Source of the DNA: a virus
Virus record (IMG/VR): IMGVR_UViG_3300035661_000038
Coordinates: 1-64,000 of that record
Length of the DNA: 64,000 nt
Reading direction: 5' to 3' (one strand)
The notes beneath the pieces are model-generated. The model worked only from the letters and a program-made list of their open reading frames with translations. It was not told where the DNA came from and made no database searches. The position numbers and the translations under genes were made by a program. Below, one piece after another: positions 17,026 through 25,866 of the stretch (the stretch's first letter is position 1; each line of letters starts with the position of its first letter).

Positions 17026-18024
17026 TTACCCGAGTTGAAGACCCGGCACGGCGGCGCCGACGCCCGATGGCGGTGCGGCCATCGCCGCGCGCAGTGCCAC
17101 CGCGAGCCCCGGGATCGTGTCGTACGAGGCCGTCGCCGCGACGCCCACCGCTGTTGCTACGGGCACCCCTGTTGAAACGCCACTGGTGAGCGCAGCAGTG
17201 ATGGCAGGACCAACAAGGCTACCGCCGCCGGGCACAGCACCGGTGGCGGTGATGGTGGGCGCGAGCCACTTCAAGATCGCGACCACGATGGACCAGACCT
17301 GTTCGACGGTGACGCCGTGACCGATCGGCTGCGCACCCGACGTCGAGATCGTGAGCATCCCCGGCGAGAAGAACAGCGCGTCGCCGCCGTCGGCGAGCTG
17401 GAGCTTGGCGCTGCCCGCTTCGAGGTGGAGGCGCTTGTCGGCGACGTGGATCTCCACGAAGCAATCGGCGTCGCCGTTGCGGAACCCAAGCACGTCGGCG
17501 CCGAGTTGGAGCAGCGCCTTGTCCGCGTTGGCGAGGGTAAATGCGCCCGCCTCCGAAATCGCGAGGAACGCCTTCGTCGGTGCCGAATAGAGTAAATAGC
17601 TCGACCCCGCCTCGAAAATGTACGGCGCGCGCGTGCGCTTGAACGCGAAGTTGTTCTGCGTGACGTCGTTGCCTGCCACCATCGTCGGGAAGCGATCGAC
17701 CTTGTTCGCGAGCCGATGAGTGATGACCGGGATCGCGCGTTCGTCACCATCGGGAATGGCGACGAGAACCTCTTCGCCAGCGACGAACGGGTGCCATTCA
17801 CCCTCGCCATCACCGCCCGTCGCCATGCCGACGCGACACGGCACGATATGCCCCGAGGCGAGCAGCTTCACGAGCACCAGCGGTCCGGGGTTGTCTGGGT
17901 CGGCGAGGTCGACGGAGCGCTGGCCCTCCTGGTCGGGCATCACCTGTCCGTACGTCCCCCATTGCCGCGAGTCAGTGCCCGGGCCTGCGACGAGCTCGCG
18001 GATCGCAACGGCGTCGACATGCAT
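17026..18024 (-). CDS. Baseplate spike protein, gpV/gp5-like
   Basis: 332 residues. The N-terminal 100 look like an OB-fold (LVLVKLLASGHIVPCRVGMA, EWHPFVAGEEVLVAIPDGDE), as in Mu gp45 and P2 gpV. A regular beta region (EIHVADKRLHLEAGSAKLQL) suggests a beta-helical spike, and the C-terminus is Ala/Gly/Val-rich. It should cap the tail tube and pierce the envelope. It lies next to the hub gene, as expected. Confidence 0.75.
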   Translation of the reverse strand: MHVDAVAIRELVAGPGTDSRQWGTYGQVMPDQEGQRSVDLADPDNPGPLVLVKLLASGHIVPCRVGMATGGDGEGEWHPFVAGEEVLVAIPDGDERAIPVITHRLANKVDRFPTMVAGNDVTQNNFAFKRTRAPYIFEAGSSYLLYSAPTKAFLAISEAGAFTLANADKALLQLGADVLGFRNGDADCFVEIHVADKRLHLEAGSAKLQLADGGDALFFSPGMLTISTSGAQPIGHGVTVEQVWSIVVAILKWLAPTITATGAVPGGGSLVGPAITAALTSGVSTGVPVATAVGVAATASYDTIPGLAVALRAAMAAPPSGVGAAVPGLQLG

Positions 18025-18034
18025 GTGCGCGAGC

Positions 18035-19786
18035 CTACGCCGAGGCCGCGGCGTCCGCCGAGCCGTCGTCGGAGCCGAAGACCGAATCCGCGCGTACCTC
18101 GATGTAGTTCATGCCCTCGATGTCGAAGGCCACGCCCTCGTCGATGTGCCACTGCGTCGCGATCGTCTTGGTGCGGAACACCGTCTGGAACCCCGAGTCG
18201 CCGTACGCCTTCGCGTACGCGTCGGCGAACCCGCTGTCGAACCCGATATCGCGGAGGAACTGTGCCGCGCGCTGCGCGACGACCAAGTACTGCTCGATCT
18301 GGTTCACTGTCGGCCCCGTCGGATCGCGGTTCACCAGGAGCTCGAACGGGTCGCCTGCGCGCATGTCGAGGATATCCGGATCGAGGTTGCCGCCACCGAG
18401 CGAGGCGAGGTTCCTGGTGGAGACCTTAATTGAGAGCTCGTTGCGCCCGACGGTCTCGTAGATGTGCTTCGCGATTGCGATGAGTGCCGCCTCGGAGCGG
18501 AAGCCCGACACCTTGTGCACGCTCCACTTCGCATCGGTGCCGCCATCCCCCGGTAGCCCCATCGCGAGGAAATCGTCCTTGCCCGGGAACCGCCCGACGA
18601 GCAGCCGCTTCTCTGCGGGGAGGTAACAGCGCACCTCGATGTTGCTCGGGGCCTGGCGGTTGTACGCGCGACCGATGCCGATCTTGAGCACATTTCGCCC
18701 GTAGATGAAGACGCGGTGCGCGACACCCGCGCGAGGCATGAACGGGTCCGTGGGGCGCGGCGCGATCGTCGACGAGTAGAGCGTGCGCGCGCGCGTGATG
18801 ACGACGGTCGTGCCCTCCAAGAAAATGAGGTGCCCGAGCGCGCCCGCGGCGTCCGTCAGGTAATCCCAAACCGAGAGCTTGCCCGCGCCGCCGCTCGCGC
18901 CGCCTGCGCCCGCGGGTGGAGGCCCGAGGTTGGGCGCGTAGGTGCCCTTCGCGAGTACTGATTCCAGCGTGGGCGCGGTGCCGACGCCGCGGTACTCGAT
19001 GGAGAGGCCGACGAACTGCGGGAAGTGCGCGAGATACTTCGCGACCGATTGCGGAAATTCGATCTTCGCGTCGAGCACGAGCGCCGGCGGTGCCTCCTGG
19101 TCGATGAGGACCTGGGTGTTGTCGCGGCACTCCAATGTCGCTGTCGGCTCGCTCTCATCGTTGATGTCGACGTCCCACTTGTCGACCCACCCTTCAAACC
19201 GGAGGTTGGTGCGCGCGCGGCCGTTCGAGTCCACGTACTCGTCGGGCAAACCCACCGACGTCGCGCCCTCGCCGCGTCGCTCGTCGCGCATCTGCGCGCC
19301 GTGCTCTTCGACCGGGATCGTGCCGAGGTAGAACTGCACCGCGCACGCTCGGATCACTCGCGGATCGATCGGGCAGTCGACGAACTTGATCACGAAGCGC
19401 AGTGTGTCCGCTGCGCGCACGCCGTTCTGCGTCCACTGCGCCTCGCGCGGGATGATGCCTTCGATGAAGTGGGTGCGACCGTCGCTTGACGATCGCTGCT
19501 CCTGGGGGGAGCCGGTCTTCTGGTCGGTGGGTGTGCCGCCCTGAGGCATGAGCACCCACCGACGCGCGAACGGCGCGCCCGGGTTGAAGGGCACACTCTG
19601 GTCCTCGACCACGCGAAGCTCCGCGCGTGCATCGCTCGTGCCTTTCGCGTTCTTCGCCGGCTTCTTCGGCACGCGACTCTTGAGCGGTCCGGTGTCACCG
19701 AACTCCTCGAACCGGATACCCAAGCGGACCTTCGCCCGCGGGACATACGTCTGCTCGGGCGTGATGGTGTCGAAGTCGTCGGCCAC
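18035..19786 (-). CDS. Baseplate hub-like protein, gpD family position
   Basis: 583 residues. The beta-rich core (EGWVDKWDVDINDESEPTAT, LECRDNTQVLIDQEAPP) and the late KVSTRNLASLGGGNLDPDIL stretch fit a late control protein D/hub fold. The N-terminal 120 residues hold a charged linker. It is placed between the LysM tail protein and the spike. Hub function is inferred from order and general fold, not from a sure motif. Confidence 0.65.
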   Translation of the reverse strand: MADDFDTITPEQTYVPRAKVRLGIRFEEFGDTGPLKSRVPKKPAKNAKGTSDARAELRVVEDQSVPFNPGAPFARRWVLMPQGGTPTDQKTGSPQEQRSSSDGRTHFIEGIIPREAQWTQNGVRAADTLRFVIKFVDCPIDPRVIRACAVQFYLGTIPVEEHGAQMRDERRGEGATSVGLPDEYVDSNGRARTNLRFEGWVDKWDVDINDESEPTATLECRDNTQVLIDQEAPPALVLDAKIEFPQSVAKYLAHFPQFVGLSIEYRGVGTAPTLESVLAKGTYAPNLGPPPAGAGGASGGAGKLSVWDYLTDAAGALGHLIFLEGTTVVITRARTLYSSTIAPRPTDPFMPRAGVAHRVFIYGRNVLKIGIGRAYNRQAPSNIEVRCYLPAEKRLLVGRFPGKDDFLAMGLPGDGGTDAKWSVHKVSGFRSEAALIAIAKHIYETVGRNELSIKVSTRNLASLGGGNLDPDILDMRAGDPFELLVNRDPTGPTVNQIEQYLVVAQRAAQFLRDIGFDSGFADAYAKAYGDSGFQTVFRTKTIATQWHIDEGVAFDIEGMNYIEVRADSVFGSDDGSADAAASA

Positions 19787-19801
19787 GCGACGAGGCTACA
19801 C

Positions 19802-20008
19802 CGAGGCATCGAGTCGGCCACGGGCAAGACCTATCTCAGCAACGAGCTCGACGAGGCGATCCTGCACGACTTCGTTTCGAATCCGACGAACGCGCTCGCG
19901 ATCGACAACTTCGCGAGCCGCTTCGTCCTCTCGCGCATCGCCTCACGCCCCAGTCGGTCGCCCCGTCGTCAACGCCGGGATGACAACCGGATGGCCAACT
20001 GCCGGTGA
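19802..20008 (+). pseudogene. Plus-strand coding-like fragment without a start
   Basis: In the gap 19787-19942 the plus strand reads GIESATGKTYLSNELDEAIL and on to NALAIDNFASRFVLSRIA with strong third-position GC, then runs into the opposing gene. No start codon is found. The mirrored minus frame is also open (35 codons), so direction is not certain. It may be a remnant of a captured gene. Confidence 0.25.
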
Positions 20009-21214
20009 GACCTGGGACCACGGCAGTCGGTTCGCCTTGGCGATGTCGGCGGCGTGGTCCGGGTCGCCGTAGTAGGTCATCGAGAGGCCCACGAGCGTGT
20101 CTCCTTCGCGAGCGACGTGGACCGCGAGGATGTCGCCCTGGCGTGCGCCCGAGAGAGTCGCAGCGGTGGACGATGCCTGGAGCGGCGCGCGCTCCGCGAC
20201 GAACGCCCGGATTGACGTCATCAGCGTCACCGCGTCGTCGACGACGACGCGCGCGGTGTCGGCGGTGCCCGCGAAGTACCGCGCCGCGCGCACCACATCG
20301 ATCGTCCCGGTCTTTGTCGAGAGGAGCTCGGCGGGCACCTGGCCGAGCGTGTCGCCGAAGTCGTTGGCCGTGCGCGCGATGTCTGCCGACATCGCGACCG
20401 CCGCCGTCTGCACCTGCGCCGGCACCGTCGCGATCTTCTGCGCGATGCCGGCGAGCGACTTGAGTTGCCCGGTGACGTACTGCACCTTGCGCGACGCCTG
20501 CGCGAGCACCTCGGACGGGTAGTCGGCGAGCGATTCGAGCTGACCGAGGGTGAGCGAGTTGGGCGCGCCGATCGACGCCGCGCGCGCGAGCTCGGTGGAG
20601 ACCTTGCCGGCGGCGATCGATCCGGTGGTCGCGATCGACGCAGCCCATGCCGCTGCCGACGCTTGGCTACGCGCGACCTGTGCGACGAGATTCGCGTCGC
20701 GCGACGAGATCGGCGACGTCGGACGGCCGCCGCGTCCCTTCCACGCGAACTCGACGCTCCACGCGATGTCGTGTGCGCGCGTCGTTGGGAACTCCCACGA
20801 CGTCGCTCGACCCTCGCGCACCACCGAGTCGTTGTCCCAGAAGTCCGGGCCGCTCGACCTCCACGTCACCCGGAGCAGTGCCCCCTCCGATAGCAGCGCC
20901 TCGAACGCATCGCGAAGCTGCTGAGGAGCGACGAGCGAGGTGATCGTTCCGTCAGAGTCAGTGAACGTCGAGCCGCTCTTGGCGAGGAGCGTGCGCTTCC
21001 ACTCGCCCTCCCACGTGCTCGGCAACTCCGAGAACGCGAGAAGCTGCTGTGTGGCGTTCTTGTTCCCGGGATACCAGGTGGTCGGCACCTTCTGCGCCGA
21101 CTTCCACGACGCCCCCTGGTGGGGGAGGCCGTTGCCCGCGAGAAACAGAGCGCGCGGGCGCCGACCGATGACGTCGACCTCTTCGATGAGGAGGAAGCTG
21201 GCGTACGCACCCAC
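19943..21214 (-). CDS. LysM-containing tail protein
   Basis: 423 residues. The C-terminal 50 (VAREGDTLVGLSMTYYGDPD and a PVVIPAL ending) form a LysM domain. The N-terminal 130 are beta-rich (FLLIEEVDVIG...) and the middle is Ala-rich and helical. Proteins with terminal LysM next to the tape measure and hub genes act in the baseplate or tail-tube initiator complex and may bind peptidoglycan. It follows the tape measure module in order. Confidence 0.7.
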   Translation of the reverse strand: MGAYASFLLIEEVDVIGRRPRALFLAGNGLPHQGASWKSAQKVPTTWYPGNKNATQQLLAFSELPSTWEGEWKRTLLAKSGSTFTDSDGTITSLVAPQQLRDAFEALLSEGALLRVTWRSSGPDFWDNDSVVREGRATSWEFPTTRAHDIAWSVEFAWKGRGGRPTSPISSRDANLVAQVARSQASAAAWAASIATTGSIAAGKVSTELARAASIGAPNSLTLGQLESLADYPSEVLAQASRKVQYVTGQLKSLAGIAQKIATVPAQVQTAAVAMSADIARTANDFGDTLGQVPAELLSTKTGTIDVVRAARYFAGTADTARVVVDDAVTLMTSIRAFVAERAPLQASSTAATLSGARQGDILAVHVAREGDTLVGLSMTYYGDPDHAADIAKANRLPWSQVSPAVGHPVVIPALTTGRPTGA

Positions 21215-21247
21215 GGGATCCTCCTGCTAGACGAGCGGAGGTCTGAC

Positions 21248-21269
21248 GACCAAAAAGCGCCTTTTGGTC
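21248..21269. repeat. Dispersed 22-bp palindrome, copy 4
   Basis: Same core as copy 1. It lies 16 bases after the stop of the small Ser/Asp-rich gene and before the LysM tail gene. Confidence 0.9.
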
Positions 21270-21285
21270 GCTGCCCCCGAGAGGC

Positions 21286-21498
21286 TCACTGGCCGCGCTT
21301 CGTGGCCCACTTCATCAGCGGGTTGTCCGAGCCGGCGCCCGCCTTGCCTCCGCTCTTCTTGGCCGTCTTCTCGTTGGCCGACGAGCTCTCAGTGTCCGAC
21401 CCCGAGTCGCTCGACGAGCTCTCGATGTCCGACCCCGAGTCGCTCGACGAGGAATCGGAACCCGCGATCTTCTTCTTGATGAACTCCGGCATGGACAT
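21286..21498 (-). CDS. Small Ser/Asp-repeat protein
   Basis: 70 residues. A basic start (MSMPEFIKKKIAG) is followed by two tandem copies of SSSSDSGSD(I/T)E and a basic tail. The repeat is visible in the DNA as two near-identical 33-base units. It lies between the tape measure and the LysM protein. Function unknown; an acidic low-complexity linker is one possibility. Confidence 0.65.
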   Translation of the reverse strand: MSMPEFIKKKIAGSDSSSSDSGSDIESSSSDSGSDTESSSANEKTAKKSGGKAGAGSDNPLMKWATKRGQ

Positions 21499-21571
21499 CG
21501 GTGTTGCTCCGCGTCGAGGGATGGCGGGGCGGTGCGCCCCGCAAGCTCACCCCGCCGACGCTATCACGCAC

Positions 21572-23509
21572 TCACGAGCCGAACACCCCCGCCATCCGCG
21601 ACTGCGTGCGCGAGGCGGCCGCCTTCGAGACATCACGCTGGAACGCGACGAATACGCGATCCGGATCCTGGTCACGGAAGTCCTGCTTGAGGTTGAACGT
21701 CTGCCCGCCGTTCATGTTGATCGCTGCGCCCTTGCCGGCCGAGTTGGAGATGATCTTCTTGAGCTGCTCGCCGACGAGTGACTTGAGCGTGGCGTTCTTG
21801 ATGTTGTCGCCGAACCCCTCCAGCGCCCCGCTCGCGAGTATCCCCGACTCGATGAGCACGCGCTGGAGGTCTTTCGACTTTTCGAAGACGCCCTCTGCGT
21901 ACTTGCGCGCTGCATCGTCGTGAGCCTTCGTCGCGGCCTGGTACGCCATCACGAAGTCCGCCGCGCCGCCGAAGTCGTTCGTCTTCGCCTTGAGCGCCGC
22001 CTGATGGAACGCTTCGCCGCCGCCACTGGTGACGGCGTACGAGTTGATGTCGAGCGCGCCCTGGATGTAGCGATGGATCTCGTCCGCGCTCATCCCCGCC
22101 GCCGTCGCGGCGTCGTGGAACTTTTGCTGCGCCTTCTGGAGCTTGTCGATCGGCGCGTTCATGTCGCCAGCGATCCGGTTCATCTTCCTCAGCGCGCTCT
22201 CGGTCTTCGAGTCGAGCTCCCCCGGCACCGCACTACTGCCGGTGCCCGTGGCCATCTCGAAACCCTTCTTCGCGACGTAGCGCACCCCCTCCGAGAGCCC
22301 GCCAGTGACAATGCCGCTGATGATGCGGCTTGCGGTCATCGTGTAGTCGACGATCGCGCGCGCTGCGTCGACGACATCTTTGAACGCCTTGGCGACGGAT
22401 GCGCCGTCATTCTTGATGTCGTCCCAGGCATCGAGGATGTCGTCCATCGTCGTCGAGAGCGAATTGCTGATCGAATTGGCGTCGTTCGACTCCAATGAGA
22501 CGAACGTGCGCATGAAGTCGCCGACGAACTTGATGAACTCGGCGACCCGTTGACCGAAATTCTTCGCGTACGTGGCGATGAGCTCCTGGTGCTCCAGGAA
22601 GAACGTGCGGATGACGTTGATCTCGGAGATGACGGCCTTGACGATCGGCGCGCCCATGTCTTCGAGAATCTGGCGCTTCATGTCGGCCATCGACTGCTTG
22701 GCCGCGTTGAAGCTCAGGGGCATCTCTTTCGCTTTCTCAGCCATCTTTGTGACGGCCTTCTCCCCAAGCTCCAGCATCTTGTCGGGAGACATCTTTTGGA
22801 GCTGCGTGGCGACCTGCTTCGCGTTGCCGTGGAGCACGCTCGTCGCGGCGATGAGCTGAACCACCGGGTTCTTCGCCCTCACAACGCCTGCCTCCATCGC
22901 GGCGAACCCCTCCGACAGCTCGCTCATGCCGAGCCCCGAGATGCGCCCCGCCTTGGCCATTGCCGTTGTGAGCTCCTGGACCTGATCGACGCTCTTGCCC
23001 GAGCGCTCAGCGATCGCCGTAAACGCGTCGGTCATCTGCTCTGCCGAAACGCCCATCGCAATCGCGGTGTCTTCGAGCTCGTTGTGGACGAGCTTGGAGA
23101 CACTTTTGATTTGATTGAGCGATGCGTTCTCCCCCGCCATCATCATCATCGCGGAGCCGACCTTCTTGACCTCCTCGCCCTCCACCATCGCCGCATGGAA
23201 CGCCGATTCGGCGAGCGCACCCGCACCCGCGATGCCCGCGCCGATCGCTGCGACGCCCGCCGCCATCGCGACCACCGAGCCCTCGACGACGTACTTCATG
23301 TTCTCGAAGCCGCTCGTCGCCGACTTGTGCCCCTTGGCGAGCCCCGTGAAATACGCATCCGCGCTCTTCTCGTTGGCATGGGTCTGCTGCTCGACCTTCT
23401 TGGACGCCGCCGCAACGCGACCAAGCGAGGTTTCGATCTGCTTCGCCGTCTCGGCCGCGACATCATCGAGCACCAGTCGAATCCGAACCTCAGCCGACGG
23501 GTCTGACAT
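21572..23509 (-). CDS. Tape measure protein
   Basis: 645 residues, mostly helical. Residues about 75-105 are hydrophobic Ala/Gly-rich (VAMAAGVAAIGAGIAGAGAL), as in tape measure transmembrane segments, and a central stretch (MSELSEGFAAMEAGV, LQKMSPDKMLELGEKAVTKM) matches the typical TMP core. It should set tail length and leave with DNA at infection. Position after the chaperone genes agrees. At 645 aa it predicts a rather short tail. Confidence 0.85.
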   Translation of the reverse strand: MSDPSAEVRIRLVLDDVAAETAKQIETSLGRVAAASKKVEQQTHANEKSADAYFTGLAKGHKSATSGFENMKYVVEGSVVAMAAGVAAIGAGIAGAGALAESAFHAAMVEGEEVKKVGSAMMMMAGENASLNQIKSVSKLVHNELEDTAIAMGVSAEQMTDAFTAIAERSGKSVDQVQELTTAMAKAGRISGLGMSELSEGFAAMEAGVVRAKNPVVQLIAATSVLHGNAKQVATQLQKMSPDKMLELGEKAVTKMAEKAKEMPLSFNAAKQSMADMKRQILEDMGAPIVKAVISEINVIRTFFLEHQELIATYAKNFGQRVAEFIKFVGDFMRTFVSLESNDANSISNSLSTTMDDILDAWDDIKNDGASVAKAFKDVVDAARAIVDYTMTASRIISGIVTGGLSEGVRYVAKKGFEMATGTGSSAVPGELDSKTESALRKMNRIAGDMNAPIDKLQKAQQKFHDAATAAGMSADEIHRYIQGALDINSYAVTSGGGEAFHQAALKAKTNDFGGAADFVMAYQAATKAHDDAARKYAEGVFEKSKDLQRVLIESGILASGALEGFGDNIKNATLKSLVGEQLKKIISNSAGKGAAINMNGGQTFNLKQDFRDQDPDRVFVAFQRDVSKAAASRTQSRMAGVFGS

Positions 23510-23620
23510 GGGGTCTCTCCCGCGCCCCTCACGGGCGCTAGGGCGCGCGAGGGCGCCCCGCTCGTCACTCTACCGGCCCGCGCACCCGGAGGCCGCTAGA
23601 ACGGCTCCCCGGGCCTCGCG

Positions 23621-23974
23621 TCACACCTCCCCGAGCAGGTCTTCACTCCCGCCGCCCTCATCGTCCAGGAGCTCCTTGAGATCCTGGAATTTCTCATCAA
23701 GCACCGACACCGGCAGATCGTCCCAAACGAACATCGACTGGCGCCCGTAACGCGCGAGGAAAACGATCTGCCGTCGCCGCGCCTTCTTCGCGAGCTCGAT
23801 GTCGTAGTCGACGAACAGGTGCCAGTGCGCGTCGATGAGAGTGCCGTACACCACGAGGAGCCGCCGGATCGTCTCCTCGATCTCGCGCTCCTCTTCTGCG
23901 TCGCAATCGCCCTCCGCGCGCCTTACGGCGAGCGAACCGCGCTTCTGACAGCGACGCAGCGCAGTAGAAAATCC
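23621..23974 (-). CDS. Tail assembly chaperone, C-terminal part made by -1 frameshift
   Basis: In the -1 frame relative to the upstream chaperone, codons read ALRRCQKRGSLAVRRAEGD and on through LLVVYGTLIDAHWHLFVDYD to the stop at 23621. The frame has no good start of its own, although an ATG/GTG-initiated short form (77 aa) is possible. The arrangement matches gpG/gpGT-type chaperones of long-tailed phages, where the fused form recruits the tape measure. The fused product from 24612 would be 330 residues. Confidence 0.6.
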   Translation of the reverse strand, partial: GFSTALRRCQKRGSLAVRRAEGDCDAEEEREIEETIRRLLVVYGTLIDAHWHLFVDYDIELAKKARRRQIVFLARYGRQSMFVWDDLPVSVLDEKFQDLKELLDDEGGGSEDLLGEV

Positions 23975-24612
23975 ACCGTCTCCTCGCCGCTCGCGTTATG
24001 CGCGCGGTGGTAGAGGCCGATGATGAGGCGGCGGCCCTTGGCGCCGATCTCGCGCCAGAACGTCTCTACGTTCGAGAGCGGCCCCTGGGTCCAGTCGCAC
24101 TTCATCCCGTCGATCGACCGGAGCATCTGCTTCGCGAGCTCGCCGACCGCGCGCTGGGAGTCGCCACCGGCGCGCTTGTAGGCGGCGTTCTCGTCGGCGG
24201 GCGTCAGGTCCCAGAGGATGCACGTGCGGTCGCCCTTGCCCGGGGTGCGCGTGAGGCCCTTCCGAATCCTGACGAAGTACACCTGGACGCCGGGCGGGAT
24301 CTTGAACCCGTCGGGCACCTTCGCCCACGAAGGGAGCTTGCGCGGATCGCTGCACTCACGCATCTCCGCATCGCGCGTGTCCTCTTCCTCGTTCTCGCTT
24401 GCGTCGTCACCGTCCTCGTCGACGGCGATGACCGGTTGGTCGGGCTCCTCTGCGTCGGCTGCGATGCTCGCGGCCTCGTCGTCACTCGCCCGCTTGTCGA
24501 TCGTGGCCTTGGCTGCCGCCGCGAACCCCGTCGACTTCGGCGCGGTCGCGGCCCCGAGGATCGACGCTTTCGGGTCTGCGGGTTCCGTCTCGATCAGGTC
24601 TTCGATGTCCAT
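23923..24612 (-). CDS. Tail assembly chaperone, N-terminal product
   Basis: 229 residues (MDIEDLIETEPADPKASILG). An acidic Ala/Asp/Glu-rich first half is followed by a folded second half (VQVYFVRIRKGLTRTPGKGD, NVETFWREIGAKGRRLIIGL). It lies just upstream of the tape measure gene, as tail chaperones do. ATG 24612 has GGAGG nine bases upstream; ATG 24618 is an alternative. Its 3' end probably carries the -1 frameshift site. Confidence 0.65.
   Translation of the reverse strand: MDIEDLIETEPADPKASILGAATAPKSTGFAAAAKATIDKRASDDEAASIAADAEEPDQPVIAVDEDGDDASENEEEDTRDAEMRECSDPRKLPSWAKVPDGFKIPPGVQVYFVRIRKGLTRTPGKGDRTCILWDLTPADENAAYKRAGGDSQRAVGELAKQMLRSIDGMKCDWTQGPLSNVETFWREIGAKGRRLIIGLYHRAHNASGEETVDFLLRCVAVRSAVRSP
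23967..23974 (-). promoter_or_regulatory. Candidate -1 ribosomal frameshift site
   Basis: The minus strand reads GGATTTTC within GTG GAT TTT CTA. Codon TTT can re-pair one base back (ATTTT). This is the point where the frame-0 reading ends poorly (VDFLLRCVAVRSAVRSP) and the -1 frame starts to read well. It is not a perfect X-XXY-YYZ heptamer, so a slip on TTTT is assumed. Confidence 0.4.
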
Positions 24613-24661
24613 CGTCATGCGCCTCCGAGTGACGAAGCTACACCGCGGCATTGACCGACGC

Positions 24662-24910
24662 ATGACCGAGACGCGAATCGAGGGAACCCCCACCGGCGCG
24701 CTCGATGTGAAGCGCTTCTACATGCGCGACGTGTACCTCGTCGCGAGGTGCCCCAAGTGTGACTACGAGACCAAGCACGACTTCGCGAGCGACTACCTCG
24801 CCTATCCGGAGGTGAACCGCCCGTTTGACCACGGCTGCTACTGCCCCAAGTGCGACCACGAGTGGACCGTGCGCCTGACGCTCTCACTCGCCCTCGCGGT
24901 GACGTCATGA
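24662..24910 (+). CDS. Plus-strand zinc-ribbon protein
   Basis: 82 residues starting MTETRIEGTPTGALD. Two CPKC motifs (ARCPKCDYET and CYCPKCDHEW) about 35 residues apart form a four-cysteine zinc ribbon. It is transcribed opposite to the tail genes and begins only about 50 bases from the divergent chaperone start, so the two share a promoter region. Its stop overlaps the next start as ATGA. Role unknown; a cargo gene is plausible. Confidence 0.75.
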   Translation: MTETRIEGTPTGALDVKRFYMRDVYLVARCPKCDYETKHDFASDYLAYPEVNRPFDHGCYCPKCDHEWTVRLTLSLALAVTS

Positions 24911-25245
24911 GCAAGACCACCGCCGAAGAACGCGCCTACCAAGACGGTCGGCGCGAGACGTTCGCGCGCTTGCTCTCGCACTTCGCCAGCGAGCTCTACA
25001 CGACGCGCCCCAACATGCTCACGTGCTCGCCTGAGAAGCGATGCGCGGTGCTCGAAGCCGAGCGCCTCGACACCATCACCGCGCTCCGCGAGTTCTGCGC
25101 TGAGCTCGGATACAACGATTGGCCCGACTCGCTGTACCTGCGCGACGTCGTGGCGAAGCACCTCGCGCGCACGCAGCGACAGCGATTCAGCGACCGTCTG
25201 CGCGAACTCGCAAACGACGCTTTCGAGAAGCTGCCGCCGAAATAG
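24907..25245 (+). CDS. Plus-strand hypothetical protein, 112 aa
   Basis: MSKTTAEERAYQDGRRETFA, coupled by ATGA to the zinc-ribbon gene. A helical protein (LDTITALREFCAELGYNDWP, LARTQRQRFSDRLRELANDA) of unknown family. The two genes form the only clear plus-strand operon in the window and interrupt the tail module between chaperone and tube. Confidence 0.75.
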   Translation: MSKTTAEERAYQDGRRETFARLLSHFASELYTTRPNMLTCSPEKRCAVLEAERLDTITALREFCAELGYNDWPDSLYLRDVVAKHLARTQRQRFSDRLRELANDAFEKLPPK

Positions 25246-25393
25246 GAAAGACCCCCGTGGGGCGGAGGCGCGACCGGACCAAGACCCGGATTCCTTCCCA
25301 CGAGGGCCACATCATCGAGCTCGCTCGGGAGGAGACGAGCCCGATCCGATCGCGCCGCCGGGGCGCTCTCGCGCCGCCCGGCCTTGGTGAATC

Positions 25394-25828
25394 TCAGAGC
25401 TGCGGTTGGAAGTCGTCGCACTCGAACGACATCTTCACCTTCACGTAGTCGCCACGCGACGACACCGCCACCGGCGTCGCGCCCCACGCGACATCGGGGA
25501 AGAGCACCGTGGGCGTCGTGCCGTCAGGGAAGTTGCAGATCGCGACCACGTTGAACACGAGGTCGGGCTGCACCCGCGACGCCTTGTCCTTGATGGCGGC
25601 GAGGAGCCGGAACCAATCCGACGAGTGAAGGTGGAGCTCGAAGTCCCCCTTGCACCCGTTGTAAATCGAGTCCTTCCGGTTGGTCTTCTCGCCGAGGTAG
25701 CCCTGGCTCTTGATCTCGAACTCCGGCTCGAAGTTGAAGTTCTGGATCTCGGTGAGCGTGTCCTCCAGGTCGGCGCCCCGGGTGATGAGCAACTGCACTT
25801 CCTGTCCGCGGATCCTCTGCTTGGCCAC
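25394..25828 (-). CDS. Tail tube protein
   Basis: 144 residues, start MAKQRIRGQEVQLLITRGAD. The beta-rich sequence with FEPEFEIKSQGYLGEKTNRK and KGDFELHLHSSDWFRLL fits myovirus tail tube proteins of the Mu gpM/P2 FII type. It follows the sheath gene directly, the usual order. Polymerised hexamers would form the inner DNA channel. Confidence 0.75.
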   Translation of the reverse strand: MAKQRIRGQEVQLLITRGADLEDTLTEIQNFNFEPEFEIKSQGYLGEKTNRKDSIYNGCKGDFELHLHSSDWFRLLAAIKDKASRVQPDLVFNVVAICNFPDGTTPTVLFPDVAWGATPVAVSSRGDYVKVKMSFECDDFQPQL

Positions 25829-25866
25829 GTGTGTTCTCCTTTCGAGTTACCCGCGACTCACGCGGC

